A stretch of DNA of 64,000 nt from Whitmania pigra (taxonomy: Eukaryota > Annelida > Clitellata > Hirudinida > Haemopidae): contig JAJTWR010000139.1 in NCBI GenBank assembly GCA_021613335.1, positions 1 through 64,000 on the forward strand. The letters are read 5' to 3'. The notes beneath the pieces were generated by a model. The model did no database searches. It was not told where the DNA came from and saw only the letters and a program-made list of their open reading frames with translations. Positions 39,177-49,012 of the stretch are shown one piece after another. Made by a program: the position numbers and the translations under genes. Within the stretch, counting starts at the first letter, position 1. The number at the start of each line of letters is the position of its first letter.

Positions 39177-40046
39177 ATGTCGGCAAGAGCATCCAGAGCG
39201 CCAGAAAAATCAGACGCGGGAAAACAAGAAAAGGCCCTTCTGCTTGTCCTGCCCGCGCTCCTGGTTCTGGCTCTGGTCATGGTCTTGCCGCTAGGCGTCA
39301 TCGTGACGCGCAGCTTTACGGAACCGACCTTCGGGATCGGCAATTATCGATGGTTCTTTACCACCGACGTGAACATGATGGTGCTTGTGCGCACCTTCAC
39401 CGTCGCCTTCCAGGTAACGGCGTGGTGCGTCATCGTCGCCTATCCTTATGCTTTTGCCATGTCGGCCGCCGGTCCGCGCGTCAGATTGCTGCTGATTCTT
39501 TGCGTACTGGTGCCATTCTGGGTATCGGGGGTGGTGCGCACCTTCGCCTGGGTTATCTTGTTGCAGGATTCCGGCCTGATCAATCAAGCGCTGGTCGCTC
39601 TCGGCTTTGAGAGAATCCGCCTGATCCGAACCCAAACCGGGGTGACGATCGGCATGACGCAGATTCTTCTGCCCTTCATGATCATGCCGCTGTATTCCGT
39701 CATGCGCGGGATCGATCGCCGCCTGCTGTACGCCGCTGGCAGCCTTGGGGCAACGCCAGTCAAAGCCTTTTATCAAATCTATTTGCCGCTTTCCTTGCCG
39801 GGGGTTTTCGCCGGGGCGGTGATCGTGTTCATTCTGGCGCTCGGCTTTTATATCACGCCGCTTTTGCTGGGCGGATCGTCCAGCGCCCTGCTTTCGACCC
39901 TGATTCAACAACAGATTCAATCCCTCCTCAACTGGGGGCGGGGCGGGGCGATGGGGGTGATTCTGCTGATCGCCACGCTGGGGTTTCTGGTCCTGGCCAC
40001 CCCCTTCATGCGCCGCCAATATGACGCGGGCGAAAAGGACAAATGA
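39177..40046 (+). CDS. ABC permease, PotB-like
   Basis: A 289-residue inner-membrane permease with about six helices, starting after a cytoplasmic basic tail (LLLVLPALLVLALVMVLPLG first). The ATPase-docking EAA region is around YAAGSLGATPVKAFYQIYLP. The signature FVPFWVSGVVRTFAW-like segment is typical of spermidine/putrescine permease 1. A gap of 54 bases follows the binding protein; the stop overlaps the next permease start (ATGATG). Confidence 0.85.
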   Translation: MSARASRAPEKSDAGKQEKALLLVLPALLVLALVMVLPLGVIVTRSFTEPTFGIGNYRWFFTTDVNMMVLVRTFTVAFQVTAWCVIVAYPYAFAMSAAGPRVRLLLILCVLVPFWVSGVVRTFAWVILLQDSGLINQALVALGFERIRLIRTQTGVTIGMTQILLPFMIMPLYSVMRGIDRRLLYAAGSLGATPVKAFYQIYLPLSLPGVFAGAVIVFILALGFYITPLLLGGSSSALLSTLIQQQIQSLLNWGRGGAMGVILLIATLGFLVLATPFMRRQYDAGEKDK

Positions 40047-40834
40047 TGCGCTCGCCGGCTCGCCTGCTGTTGGCTCTGGTCTGTTTGCTGATCGCCGTCT
40101 GGCTGGTGGCGCCGACGCTGGTCGTTTTGCCGATATCTTTTTCCGACAAAAAATCCCTGGTCTTCCCGCCGACCGGCTTTTCGCTGCAATGGTATCGAAA
40201 CATCATTGCCGACCGTGCCTGGTCGAGCAGTTTGTTGACCTCGTTTGAAATCGCGATCGTCGTGGCGGCGACGGCAACCGTTCTCGGCACCATGGCAGCA
40301 TTGGGAATCGAGCGGCTGAAAAACCGCAGCGCCGGCATCTTGCGTCTCATCCTGATGACGCCGATGATCGTCCCAGGCGTCGTGCTGGCGGTCGGCATTT
40401 ACGCGGTCTATCTCGAAGCCCGGCTGGTCGGCGCCTGGAGCGGCTATATCCTTGCCCATACGCTGCTGGCATTGCCCTTCGTGGTCATTGCCGTTGGCGC
40501 CAGTTTGGCCGTGTTCGATCCAAGATTGGAACTAGCGGCGAGCAGCCTTGGCGCCTCACGCACGCGCGTATTTTTCACCATTACCATGCCATTGATTCTG
40601 CCGGGAATTCTGTCTGGCATGGTGTTTGCTTTTGCCACCTCCTTCGATGAGGCGATCGTATCCTTGTTCATTGCCAGCCCGCGCTTGAAAACCGTGCCGG
40701 TGCAGATTTTCGCCTCGATGACGCGCGATTCCGATCCGACGGTCGCGGCATTGGGGGCGCTGATCTTCGTTGTGACGACGCTTGCCATCGGCGCCGGTCT
40801 GTTGCTTGCCACCGCCAAGGAGCGCAGATCGTGA
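40043..40834 (+). CDS. ABC permease, PotC-like
   Basis: A 263-residue second permease with six helices. It contains VLPISFSDKKSLVFPPTGFS early, typical of PotC, and the EAA loop is LAASSLGASRTRVFFTITMP. SGMVFAFATSFDEAIVSLFI is the family's next helix. It pairs with the PotB-like gene to form the channel. Its stop overlaps the ATPase start (GTG 40831). The frame is intact. Confidence 0.87.
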   Translation: MMRSPARLLLALVCLLIAVWLVAPTLVVLPISFSDKKSLVFPPTGFSLQWYRNIIADRAWSSSLLTSFEIAIVVAATATVLGTMAALGIERLKNRSAGILRLILMTPMIVPGVVLAVGIYAVYLEARLVGAWSGYILAHTLLALPFVVIAVGASLAVFDPRLELAASSLGASRTRVFFTITMPLILPGILSGMVFAFATSFDEAIVSLFIASPRLKTVPVQIFASMTRDSDPTVAALGALIFVVTTLAIGAGLLLATAKERRS

Positions 40835-41256
40835 CCGTTACCGATCCTGTAACCGGCGCCGGAGTCGAGATCTCCCATGTCAGCAAATTCTATGGCGGAT
40901 ACGCCGCGCTCGACGATATCAGCTTGACGATCCAACCAGGCGAGTTCATGTCCTTTCTCGGGCCGTCTGGCTCGGGCAAGACGACGACGCTGAACCTGAT
41001 TGCCGGTTTCACCGCGCTCACCGCCGGCGCGATCCGGCTTGGCAACCGTTCGATTGGCAATCTGCCGCCACACAAACGCAATATTGGCGTGGTCTTCCAG
41101 CATTACGCTCTTTTCCCGCATATGACGGTCGCAGAAAATGTCTCCTATCCGCTGCGGCAACGCAAGATAGCCAAGAGAGAGCGCGACCGCGCCGTGCGCG
41201 AAACCTTGGCTAAAGTCAGGCTTGAGGCTTTTGCTGACCGTTATCCAAGCGCATTG

Positions 41257-41288
<32 letters not shown>

Positions 41289-41949
41289 CAGAGCCATGGT
41301 GTTCACGCCGCCCTTGCTGTTGATGGATGAGCCGCTCGGCGCTCTCGACAAACAATTGCGCGAAAGCCTGCAACTCGAAATCAAGCGCATTCACCGCGAG
41401 CTTGGCAGCACCTTCGTTTATGTCACCCACGATCAGGAGGAAGCGCTGGTTCTGTCCGACCGAATCGCCGTGTTCAACAAAGGGCGTATCGAACAAATCG
41501 GTGACGGCGCCGAGCTGTACATGCGCCCCAAAACCTTGTTCGTTGGCCAATTCATCGGCGAAAGCTCGATTCTGCGCGGTCCTCACCGGGTTTTCGCAGG
41601 CATGACGGCGGTTGAGATCTGCGGCGCCACCATCCAGCTTGCCGCCCTGCCAACGCAGGAAGGCGCGCAGGCCATCTTACTGCGCCCAGACGATGTCACC
41701 GTGCAAAAACCCGGAACTGGCCCTGTCGATGGCCGCAGCAATCTTCTTTACGGCAGGGTGCGTGAAAAACTTTATCTCGGCGCGTCGGTCAAATATGAGA
41801 TCCTCCTGTTGGATGGCACGGCCGTAACGGTTCGTATGCCGATCCAGAGCGCCGGCATCGACCTTGACGATCCAGTCGAGATCGCCTGGCGCCCCAAGGA
41901 TGGTATCCTGCTCGCCGATGACGGCACCCAACCCGTCCTTTGCCGATGA
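40831..41949 (+). CDS. ABC ATPase, PotA-like
   Basis: A 372-residue ATPase: Walker A FLGPSGSGKTTTLNLIAGF, signature [15 protein letters not shown], Walker B PLLLMDEPLGALD and switch VYVTHDQEEAL. A C-terminal TOBE domain (ILLRPDDVTVQKPG) is present. The start is GTG 40831 by overlap with the permease; no closer ATG fits. It energises the importer formed with the three genes before it. It is convergent with the hydrolase gene, 15 bases apart. Confidence 0.9.
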
Positions 41950-41964
41950 GAAAAACGCCGTCAA

Positions 41965-42807
41965 TCACTCCCCCTCAGCCAGAAAATCGGCAACTGGACC
42001 AATTTGTTGCGGGGTATTCAGCGCCGGCGCATGGCCGCAGCCGGCAAAGACGATCAACTGCGCCTTGGGACCGCGCCGCGTCATGTCAGCGGCCCATTCC
42101 GGTTGCAACAGGTCGCTCTCCTTACCGCGCAAAAGCAGCGTTTTGGCCGTCACCCGGTCGTAGGCCGGCCATTGATCGTAATCTTGCGGGTGATGGACGA
42201 ATTGCTGAACGATATCAGGATCGTAATGGGTGGTGATCCGGCCATCGGGCAGCCGGCGCGCCGAACTCTCCGCCATCCGCCGCCACTGAGCGTCGCTCGC
42301 GTAGCCATAAGGCTCATAGACGGTGCGTATATAGGTTTCGAACTCGCTCATGCGCGCAAAAGCCAGTGGAGCGCCCGCATAAGAAAGAATGCGGTCGATA
42401 GCCGTTCTGGACAGTTGCGGGCCAATATCGTTGATCGCCAGATGGGTGATGCGGCCCTGCAAGCCGCCCGCCGCCGCCTGGATGCCGATAGCGCCACCCA
42501 TCGAAGTGCCAAGCCAGCGCAGCTTATCGAAGCCATAGCTGGCGACCAGCGCCTGCGCTACTTCGACATAAAATGAGAGCTGATATTCCTTTGTCGGAGT
42601 CGGGCTCCACTGTGACAGGCCGCGCCCAATCATATCGGGGGCGAGGATGAAATAACGATCGGCCAGCGCCGCGGCAAGATCGTCGAAATCACGCCCCGTG
42701 CGCGCCAGACCGTGCCACAGCACCAAGGCAGGCGCTCCTGGCTTGCCCCATTCGGTGACATGGATTTCGCGCTCACACAAGATGAGATAACGAGAGACGG
42801 GGCGCAT
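41965..42807 (-). CDS. alpha/beta hydrolase
   Basis: A 280-residue alpha/beta-hydrolase. Oxyanion region ALVLWHGLARTGRDFDDLAA, nucleophile elbow WLGTSMGGAIGIQAA (Ser), acid in the segment TLLLRGKESDLLQPE and catalytic His in FAGCGHAPALN. It resembles esterases acting on small esters or C-C hydrolases. It is the last gene of the Liv-type import operon, immediately after livM with no gap. The hydrolase may process the imported compound; the substrate is not deducible. Confidence 0.8.
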   Translation of the reverse strand: MRPVSRYLILCEREIHVTEWGKPGAPALVLWHGLARTGRDFDDLAAALADRYFILAPDMIGRGLSQWSPTPTKEYQLSFYVEVAQALVASYGFDKLRWLGTSMGGAIGIQAAAGGLQGRITHLAINDIGPQLSRTAIDRILSYAGAPLAFARMSEFETYIRTVYEPYGYASDAQWRRMAESSARRLPDGRITTHYDPDIVQQFVHHPQDYDQWPAYDRVTAKTLLLRGKESDLLQPEWAADMTRRGPKAQLIVFAGCGHAPALNTPQQIGPVADFLAEGE

Positions 42808-43893
42808 TCAGCTCGTCTTTCCAAGGGAAGAAAGGATAGCGCTGCGACGCAATCGCCCAGCAATGCCGGCGGGGAAAAAATAAACCGACAAGATGAACGA
42901 GATCCCCAACCACAACAGCCAGCGATCGGGGTGAAACAAGGCTGACAGCAAGGGCAGCTCAGACAGGGCGTGCGACAGCTGGCCCATCAGGGCTTGCAGG
43001 TAATTTTGCGCCAGAATGAACAAGGCGGCTCCAAGAGCCGGGCCATAAAGCGTACCCATTCCGCCGATCACCACCATCAGCAGGATATCCATCATGACGG
43101 CAAAGGATGAGGTGGTCTCAGGGCCGGTATACCGCAACCACAAAGCCGCCAACACTCCGGCCAAGGTGGCGATGGCCGCCGAAAGCGCCGAGGCGACGGT
43201 CCGGTAAAGGACGGTGCGATAACCAAGCGCCTCGGCGCGAAAAGCGTTTTCGCGAATCGCTTGCAACACCCGACCGAAAGGGGAATTGACGACGCGCAGC
43301 ATCAGTAAGAACAAGACCAGCGCGCTCAAGAACACCAGATAATACGTTATCAGCCTGCCGTTGAAGACGACGCCGAACAACGCGCCGTCGAACAGGCGAA
43401 AACCGGGGCGTAAGGTTTCCGGCACGGTGAAACTGCGCCCGTCTTCGCCGCCGGTCAATTCCGGGAGTTGGGAGGCCAAAATCAGAAAAGCAGAGGCAAT
43501 CGCCAAGGTGATCATGGCAAAGAAAATCGCCTTGACCCGCAAGGAAAACAGCCCGATCGCCAGGGCCAGGAGCGTTGACAGCGCCAAAGCGCCGCCCGTG
43601 CCGATAGCGATGGCGCGCCATTCGGCCCCCAGCTCATGAGATGCGATGGCGACGCCATAAGCGCCGATCCCAAAAAACATGGTGTGGGCGAAAGAAACGA
43701 TGCCGGTATAGCCGAGCAGCAGATCGTAGGATGCCGCCAGCACGGTAAAATAGCAGATCTTTGCCGCGACATTCAGCGGCCGGCTGCCGGGAAAGACAAA
43801 GGGGGCCGCCGCCAAGCCGACGACCAGGATCAGCAGCAAAAGGGCGAGAATGCGGCTGCGCGGCGCATCGCCGGAAATCAGGTTCAGCAACAT
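42808..43893 (-). CDS. livM: branched-chain amino-acid type ABC permease LivM
   Basis: A 361-residue permease with about eight to nine helices. Family segments are ASYDLLLGYTGIVSFAHTMF and FRAEALGYRTVLYRTVASAL, and DILLMVVIGGMGTLYGPALG is the conserved ATPase-contact region. It pairs with LivH. It lies nine bases after livH and directly abuts the hydrolase gene. Operon order livJ-G-F-H-M-hydrolase. The Liv family imports leucine and its relatives but also amides and aromatic acids. Confidence 0.88.
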   Translation of the reverse strand: MLLNLISGDAPRSRILALLLLILVVGLAAAPFVFPGSRPLNVAAKICYFTVLAASYDLLLGYTGIVSFAHTMFFGIGAYGVAIASHELGAEWRAIAIGTGGALALSTLLALAIGLFSLRVKAIFFAMITLAIASAFLILASQLPELTGGEDGRSFTVPETLRPGFRLFDGALFGVVFNGRLITYYLVFLSALVLFLLMLRVVNSPFGRVLQAIRENAFRAEALGYRTVLYRTVASALSAAIATLAGVLAALWLRYTGPETTSSFAVMMDILLMVVIGGMGTLYGPALGAALFILAQNYLQALMGQLSHALSELPLLSALFHPDRWLLWLGISFILSVYFFPAGIAGRLRRSAILSSLGKTS

Positions 43894-43902
43894 GATCGGA
43901 CC

Positions 43903-44946
43903 CTACCGTTTGGCTATCGAAAATAATCCTTGCGGACGCCACAGCAAAATCAGCGCCATCAAAAGAATGTTGGACACCAAAGCGACCTTGGGCAACAGAA
44001 ACCCGGTGTAATTTGCCAGCAACGCCACCAGAATTGCCCCGATGAAACAGCCGCCAACCGAACCAGGCCCGCCGATGATGATGACGATGAAGATCGTGAC
44101 CATTACGTCCATTCCCATGGCGGCGGTGATCGTTTCACGATACAGCGCCCACATCACCCCGCCCAAGCCAGCCAGAGCCGAACCGGCAACGAACACGCCA
44201 ACGAACAGTTGGCGGATCTTATAGCCCAGCGCTTCGACCATTTCGCCATTTTCCACCCCGGCGCGGATCAGCAGACCGATGCGCGTGCGGTTGAGGAGGA
44301 GAAGCAGGACAAAAAAAACCGCAAGGCCTGCCAGCACGGCCGCCAGGCGGTATTTTTCGATCGCAGCCCCGCCAATCTCAAACGAACCGCGAAACGAGGC
44401 GGGCAAGGGCAGCGGAATCGGATTGGCTCCCCACAGCGCATGGATCGCCTGTTCGGCGACGATCAAACCGCCCATGGTGATCAGGATCTGCTTCAGATGC
44501 TGGCCATAGACTGGCATGATGACAAGCTTTTCGAAGACCAGCCCCAGCGCGCCGGTGACAGCCATCGCCAGCAAGACGGCCGGCAGCACGACGGCAAGAT
44601 TACGCCACACATCCGCCGCCTGCGCCCAGCCGGCAAAAGGCAGCAGTACCAGGCTGGCGCTGTAAGCGCCGATGGAAATAAAGGCGCCATGACCAAAATT
44701 CAGCACATCCATCAAGCCGAAGATCAGCGTCAGACCCGAGGCCATGATGAAGATCATCATGCCCATGGCAAGCCCGGCAACGGTTAACGTTACCCAGCCA
44801 GACAGGCTGCCGGTGAATGGCAGGGCAAGCAGCGCTAGCAGCAAGGGCAGCAGCAGCGGCTTGTAATCGACTGGCGCCCCGGGTAGCGGCGCGCTGTCGG
44901 GGGCAGTGGGATGCCGGGTCATGCAACGGCCTTTCTTGGCAATCAT
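43903..44946 (-). CDS. livH: branched-chain amino-acid type ABC permease LivH
   Basis: A 347-residue permease. Segments GLTLIFGLMDVLNFGHGAFI and GYKIRQLFVGVFVAGSALAG are LivH hallmarks, and the last is FIVIIIGGPGSVGGCFIGAI. Start ATG 44946 overlaps the livF stop by four bases; a second ATG at 44922 would give a tighter N-terminus. The N-terminus has an unusual 35-residue cytoplasmic extension before the first helix. The frame is intact. Confidence 0.88.
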   Translation of the reverse strand: MIAKKGRCMTRHPTAPDSAPLPGAPVDYKPLLLPLLLALLALPFTGSLSGWVTLTVAGLAMGMMIFIMASGLTLIFGLMDVLNFGHGAFISIGAYSASLVLLPFAGWAQAADVWRNLAVVLPAVLLAMAVTGALGLVFEKLVIMPVYGQHLKQILITMGGLIVAEQAIHALWGANPIPLPLPASFRGSFEIGGAAIEKYRLAAVLAGLAVFFVLLLLLNRTRIGLLIRAGVENGEMVEALGYKIRQLFVGVFVAGSALAGLGGVMWALYRETITAAMGMDVMVTIFIVIIIGGPGSVGGCFIGAILVALLANYTGFLLPKVALVSNILLMALILLWRPQGLFSIAKR

Positions 44947-45668
44947 TGGTGGGTATCGAGGCTGAGACCAAGGAGTTTTTTTTGCAGCGCCTGGTTTTCG
45001 GCCAAATCGGCCATGCCGCCGCGATGCACGATGCGCCCGTCATCCATGACCGCCACCCGATCGCCGACCGAGCGCGCCATGTGAAAATTCTGCTCAACCA
45101 ACAAAATGGTGGCGCGCCGGCGTTTCAACTCGTTGATAGCATCGATCAGCGCGCCGACAATCGACGGCGCCAACCCCTTGGTCGGTTCGTCGATCAGCAG
45201 CAGCCGGCGCGGTTCGACGATGGCGCGGGCAATCGACAGCATTTGTTTTTGTCCGCCCGACAGCGTCCCGGCCGGCGACAGCCAGAAGCGCCGCAAAGCC
45301 GGGAAAAAGCCAAAAATCCATTCCAGCCGCCGGTCGTCGAGCGGGCCGGATCGCGCGGCAAGGGCCATATTCTCCTTAACGGTCAAGCCGCCGAACACGC
45401 CCATATTTTCCGGAACGTAGGCGACGCCGGCTCTGGCGATGTCGGGCGTTGGCTTGCCGGCAATGTTGTCGCCGGCAAAGACGATCTGGCCGCGCGAGGG
45501 GGGCCACAACCCCATGACGGTGCGCAAACAGGTGGTTTTGCCAGCGCCGTTACGGCCAAGCAACATCGTCACCTCGCCTTCCGCCGCCTCGAAGCCGGCG
45601 CCGTGCAAAATATGGTAGTGGCCGATATGAGTGTGAACGTCGGTCAAGCGCAACAGCGGCTCAGCCAT
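44943..45668 (-). CDS. livF: ABC ATPase LivF
   Basis: A 241-residue ATPase. Walker A is LLGRNGAGKTTCLRTVMGLW, signature LSGGQKQMLSIARAIVEP, Walker B LLLIDEPTKGLAP and switch LLVEQNFHMA. The start at 45668 overlaps livG by eight bases, and the open frame runs further upstream but without homology. It is the second of the two ATPases of this importer. Confidence 0.9.
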   Translation of the reverse strand: MAEPLLRLTDVHTHIGHYHILHGAGFEAAEGEVTMLLGRNGAGKTTCLRTVMGLWPPSRGQIVFAGDNIAGKPTPDIARAGVAYVPENMGVFGGLTVKENMALAARSGPLDDRRLEWIFGFFPALRRFWLSPAGTLSGGQKQMLSIARAIVEPRRLLLIDEPTKGLAPSIVGALIDAINELKRRRATILLVEQNFHMARSVGDRVAVMDDGRIVHRGGMADLAENQALQKKLLGLSLDTHQ

Positions 45669-46434
45669 TCTTCTTTTCCCCGCCGGCAACCCCGAGATAG
45701 GCTTCTTGTACGATGGGCGAAGCGATAACGGCATCGGGTTCGCCGTCGGCGGCCAGGACGCCATTATGCAACACGACGATGCGGTCGGCGAGCGAGCGCA
45801 CGACATCCATCTTATGCTCGACCAGCAGGACGGTCTTGTCCGGGCGGTTCTTGATTGACTGGATCAGATCCAGGATCATCGGCGCCTCATCGACGCTCAT
45901 GCCGGCGGTTGGCTCGTCGAACATGAAAATATCCGGTTCCAGCGCCAGCATGAGCGCGACTTCCAGCTTGCGCTGATCGCCGTGCGACAAAGCGCTGGCG
46001 GCAACTTTCCGCCGGTCGGTCAGCGCCACCTGCTCGAGGATGGCGTCGGCCCGTTCGATCAAAGAGCGGCGTCGGCTCCACACCGAGAACAGATCCATGC
46101 CAACTCCAGCTGCCGCCTGGACCGCCAACCGGACATTCTCGTGAACCAACAAATCAGGGAACAGGCTGGTCAGTTGAAAGGCGCGCCCGATGCCTTTGCC
46201 TGTGCGCCCGGCGGCGCCAAGGGCGGTGATATCCTTGCCAAACAAATGCACCGAGCCGGACGTCGCGGTCAACTGACCGGAAATCAAATTGAAATAAGTG
46301 GTCTTGCCCGCGCCGTTCGGGCCGACGATGGCGGTCAAGCGTCCGGGATAAAAGGCGCAGCTGACGGCATCGACCGCGACATGGCCACCGAAGCGAATGG
46401 TCAGATCGCGCGTTTCCAAAGCCGGGGCCGCCAT
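45661..46434 (-). CDS. livG: ABC ATPase LivG
   Basis: A 257-residue ATPase. Walker A IVGPNGAGKTTYFNLISGQL, FQLTSLFPDLLVHENVRLA, signature LSHGDQRKLEVALMLA and Walker B IFMFDEPTAGMS. The SHGDQR form of the signature is normal for LivG. It begins three bases after the binding-protein gene. The Liv-type set (J, G, F, H, M) is complete and intact, in contrast to the aromatic block. Confidence 0.9.
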   Translation of the reverse strand: MAAPALETRDLTIRFGGHVAVDAVSCAFYPGRLTAIVGPNGAGKTTYFNLISGQLTATSGSVHLFGKDITALGAAGRTGKGIGRAFQLTSLFPDLLVHENVRLAVQAAAGVGMDLFSVWSRRRSLIERADAILEQVALTDRRKVAASALSHGDQRKLEVALMLALEPDIFMFDEPTAGMSVDEAPMILDLIQSIKNRPDKTVLLVEHKMDVVRSLADRIVVLHNGVLAADGEPDAVIASPIVQEAYLGVAGGEKKNG

Positions 46435-46437
46435 CGA

Positions 46438-47622
46438 TTAGCGCCTGGTACGAACAGGGATGTCCATCTGCTCGATCGTCAGTTCGCGAACCAACTCCGG
46501 CACCCCCCAGGCAAGATTGGGATCGACCTTGATTTTGAAATGATACATCGATTGCAGCGCTTGATGGTCTTGCGAACGGAACAGCATCTTGCCCTTGGGG
46601 CTGTCGAACGCCATGCCTTCCATGGCGGCGATCAGCTTTTCGCTATCCGCGCCGCCGGCTTTGCGAATGGCGGCGACGATAGCCATCGCCGCGGTCATGC
46701 CGCCGGCGGTGAAAAAATCCGGCGGTTGACCGTAGCGCTTTCGATGTTCCGCCACCAGCCAGTCATTGACCGGGTTTTTGGGAATGTCGTAATAATAATA
46801 GGTTGCTCCCTCCATGCCAGCCAGCGACTTGTAGGCAACCATGGCCGGCAGGATGTTGCCGCCGGTTGACAGTTCGATGCCATGGCGCTGCGGGTTGAGA
46901 TCGAGCAACCTGGTCAAGGGCGAAGCGGCGCCGGCCCAAATGACCCAGATGATCTTGCGGCCCGGCTGGTCCTTGAGCGCGTCGAACAGGCGTTGGGCAT
47001 GGGCGGTAAAATCGGTCGTCGCCTGCGGGGCATATTCTTCAAACACCAGGCGGGCGCCAGTCTTGAGCAGCGCCTCCTTGAACGCGGCGACGCCATCGCG
47101 GCCGAATGCATAATCTTGCGCCAAGGTGGCAACGCTAACGCCCGGCTGGCCGATGGCAACGGCATTGGAAATGGCATCCTGAGTGGAATTACGCCCGGTG
47201 CGGAAGATATAGCGGTTCCACTTTTCGCCGGTGATCTGATCGGCAACCGCCGGCTCGACCAGCAGTATTTTCTTGTGTTCCTCGGCAACCGGCAGCATGG
47301 CCAGCGCCGCGGCGGAATTGGTCGTGCCAATGGCAAGATCGGCGCCGTCATCCTCATAAGCTTCCTCCAGCAAGGATTTGGCCAGGTCCGGCTTGTTCTG
47401 ATCGTCCTTGGCGATCACCCGGATCTTGGCGCCATCGATCGTCATGCGACCGCCGGTGGCATAGTCCAGCCCCATCATCAAGCCGGTTTCGGTCTGTTTG
47501 GCGTAAGCTTCCAACGGTCCGGTTTTGCCATAAATCAAGGCGATCTTGATATCCTTGGCCATAGCAGCCCCTGCAGCGGCAAAAGAAATTGCCAATGTCA
47601 GTGCAACAACTAGCTTTATCAT
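46438..47622 (-). CDS. branched-chain amino-acid type periplasmic binding protein
   Basis: A 394-residue exported binding protein (type I fold). The signal peptide is MIKLVVALTLAISFAAAGAA, with AMAKDIKIALIYGKTGPLEA after cleavage. Family segments are AIGTTNSAAALAMLPVAEEH and RNSTQDAISNAVAIG, and ATYYYYDIPKNPVNDWLVAE is near the end. The start is preceded by AAGGAGG (about 47628-47634). The spread of relatives includes transporters for aromatic acids, amides and urea, so the ligand need not be leucine; the operon's hydrolase hints at an ester or amide. The 262-base upstream region has no gene. Confidence 0.82.
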   Translation of the reverse strand: MIKLVVALTLAISFAAAGAAMAKDIKIALIYGKTGPLEAYAKQTETGLMMGLDYATGGRMTIDGAKIRVIAKDDQNKPDLAKSLLEEAYEDDGADLAIGTTNSAAALAMLPVAEEHKKILLVEPAVADQITGEKWNRYIFRTGRNSTQDAISNAVAIGQPGVSVATLAQDYAFGRDGVAAFKEALLKTGARLVFEEYAPQATTDFTAHAQRLFDALKDQPGRKIIWVIWAGAASPLTRLLDLNPQRHGIELSTGGNILPAMVAYKSLAGMEGATYYYYDIPKNPVNDWLVAEHRKRYGQPPDFFTAGGMTAAMAIVAAIRKAGGADSEKLIAAMEGMAFDSPKGKMLFRSQDHQALQSMYHFKIKVDPNLAWGVPELVRELTIEQMDIPVRTRR

Positions 47623-47884
47623 AAAGCCTCCTTCTCTCTTTATTGTATTCCAATCCCTGCCAGATGGTAAGGTTTTTCATTCCATCGGAAAACCGAAACC
47701 GCTACGATCTCCTGCTTAGATCTTATACGTTAGGACATTTATTTCAAACGGCAAAGAGAGCGGGCGGCGGTCAACTTCTTGCCTTAATTTTAATCGCCGG
47801 CCCCTCTTTCGCCTTGCCCCGGCCTTATGCTAGGTAATGCGGATGACGATACCGGCCCAATTCCGGTTTTGACATATTTGCGCC

Positions 47885-49012
47885 ATGTTACCCGAGCCTC
47901 GATCGTCCATGCGTATTCTCGTTCTCTTGCACGACGCTTTCGGCGGTCGCGGCGGTATCGCTAAATTCAACCGGGATCTGTTGACCGCCTTCGCTTCCCA
48001 TCCTCAGGTACGCGACGTGGTGGCGTTACCGCGCATCGCGGTCGATCCGGTCGGGTCGTTGCCCGCCAAGCTCGATTTTCGCGTCGCCGCCTCAAGCGGC
48101 AAGCTGGCTTACGCCCTGGCTTTGGCCAGGGCGCTGATCGATCCCCGCTGGTTCGATCTGGTCGTGTGCGGCCATCTTTATCTTCTGCCTTTGCTCCGCC
48201 CGCTGGAAGTGCGCGCCAAGGCGCCGCTGGGCTTGGTCATGCATGGCGTCGATGCCTGGGAACCGTGCGGCGGCAGCGAAACCCGCCGGCAACTCGCGCG
48301 TCTCGACTGGTTCTTGTCGGTCAGCAACCATACCAAGGAACGTTTTTGCGCCTGGTCGGGCGTCGCTTCCGCCAAGGGGCTGGTCATCCCCAACGCGGTC
48401 GATGTCTCGGCTTTCACCCCCGGCGCCAAACGGGTCGACCTGCTGGCCCGCTATAAAATCAACGGCAAGAACGTGCTGATGGGCTTGGCCCGGCTGGATA
48501 GCCGCGAGCGCTATAAGGGCTTCGACGAAGTGATGGAAGCCATGCCCACGCTGCTCAAAACCTGGCCGGATCTGGTTTATATGATCTGCGGCGACGGCAC
48601 CGACCGCGCTCGGCTGGAACAAAAGGCGCGCGATCTGGCCATCGCTGGCAAGGTGATCTTCACCGGCTATCTGCCCGAAAGCGAAAAGGTCGATCATCTG
48701 CGGCTTGCCGATTGTTTTTTGCTCGCTGGCTGGGGCGAAGGGTTTGGCATCGTGCTGATCGAAGCCATGGCATGCGGCATTCCCGCGATCGGCTCTTGCC
48801 TGGACGCTTCGGCCGAGGCGGTGGGCAACGGGCGCTTTGGCATCGTCGTCAACCCCAAAGACCGGGAAGATCTGATCCGCGGCATCGAACGAGCCCTGAA
48901 GCGCGGGCGCGGCATGCCGCCAGACGGGCTGCAAACTTTCTCGCAAGAAGCTTTCGAGCGGCGTATCCACAGCATGATTCTCGAACCGATGCTGCAAGGG
49001 CGCTTCCGATGA
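47885..49012 (+). CDS. GT4-family glycosyltransferase
   Basis: A 375-residue retaining glycosyltransferase with two Rossmann halves. N-terminal RILVLLHDAFGGRGGIAKFN is the acceptor domain start. The C-terminal donor domain has VLMGLARLDSRERYKGFDEV and VIFTGYLPESEKVDHLRLAD, and the E-x7-E motif is GEGFGIVLIEAMA. ATG 47909 (MRILVLL) is an equally likely start. Part of a two-gene unit with the next glycosyltransferase, probably for a surface polysaccharide; no other polysaccharide genes adjoin. The donor and acceptor are unknown. Confidence 0.82.
   Translation: MLPEPRSSMRILVLLHDAFGGRGGIAKFNRDLLTAFASHPQVRDVVALPRIAVDPVGSLPAKLDFRVAASSGKLAYALALARALIDPRWFDLVVCGHLYLLPLLRPLEVRAKAPLGLVMHGVDAWEPCGGSETRRQLARLDWFLSVSNHTKERFCAWSGVASAKGLVIPNAVDVSAFTPGAKRVDLLARYKINGKNVLMGLARLDSRERYKGFDEVMEAMPTLLKTWPDLVYMICGDGTDRARLEQKARDLAIAGKVIFTGYLPESEKVDHLRLADCFLLAGWGEGFGIVLIEAMACGIPAIGSCLDASAEAVGNGRFGIVVNPKDREDLIRGIERALKRGRGMPPDGLQTFSQEAFERRIHSMILEPMLQGRFR

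Noticed and set aside
47643..47837. A 64-codon ORF upstream of the first glycosyltransferase
   Set aside because: It lies in the promoter region of the Liv operon and has no ribosome site and no family; probably chance.
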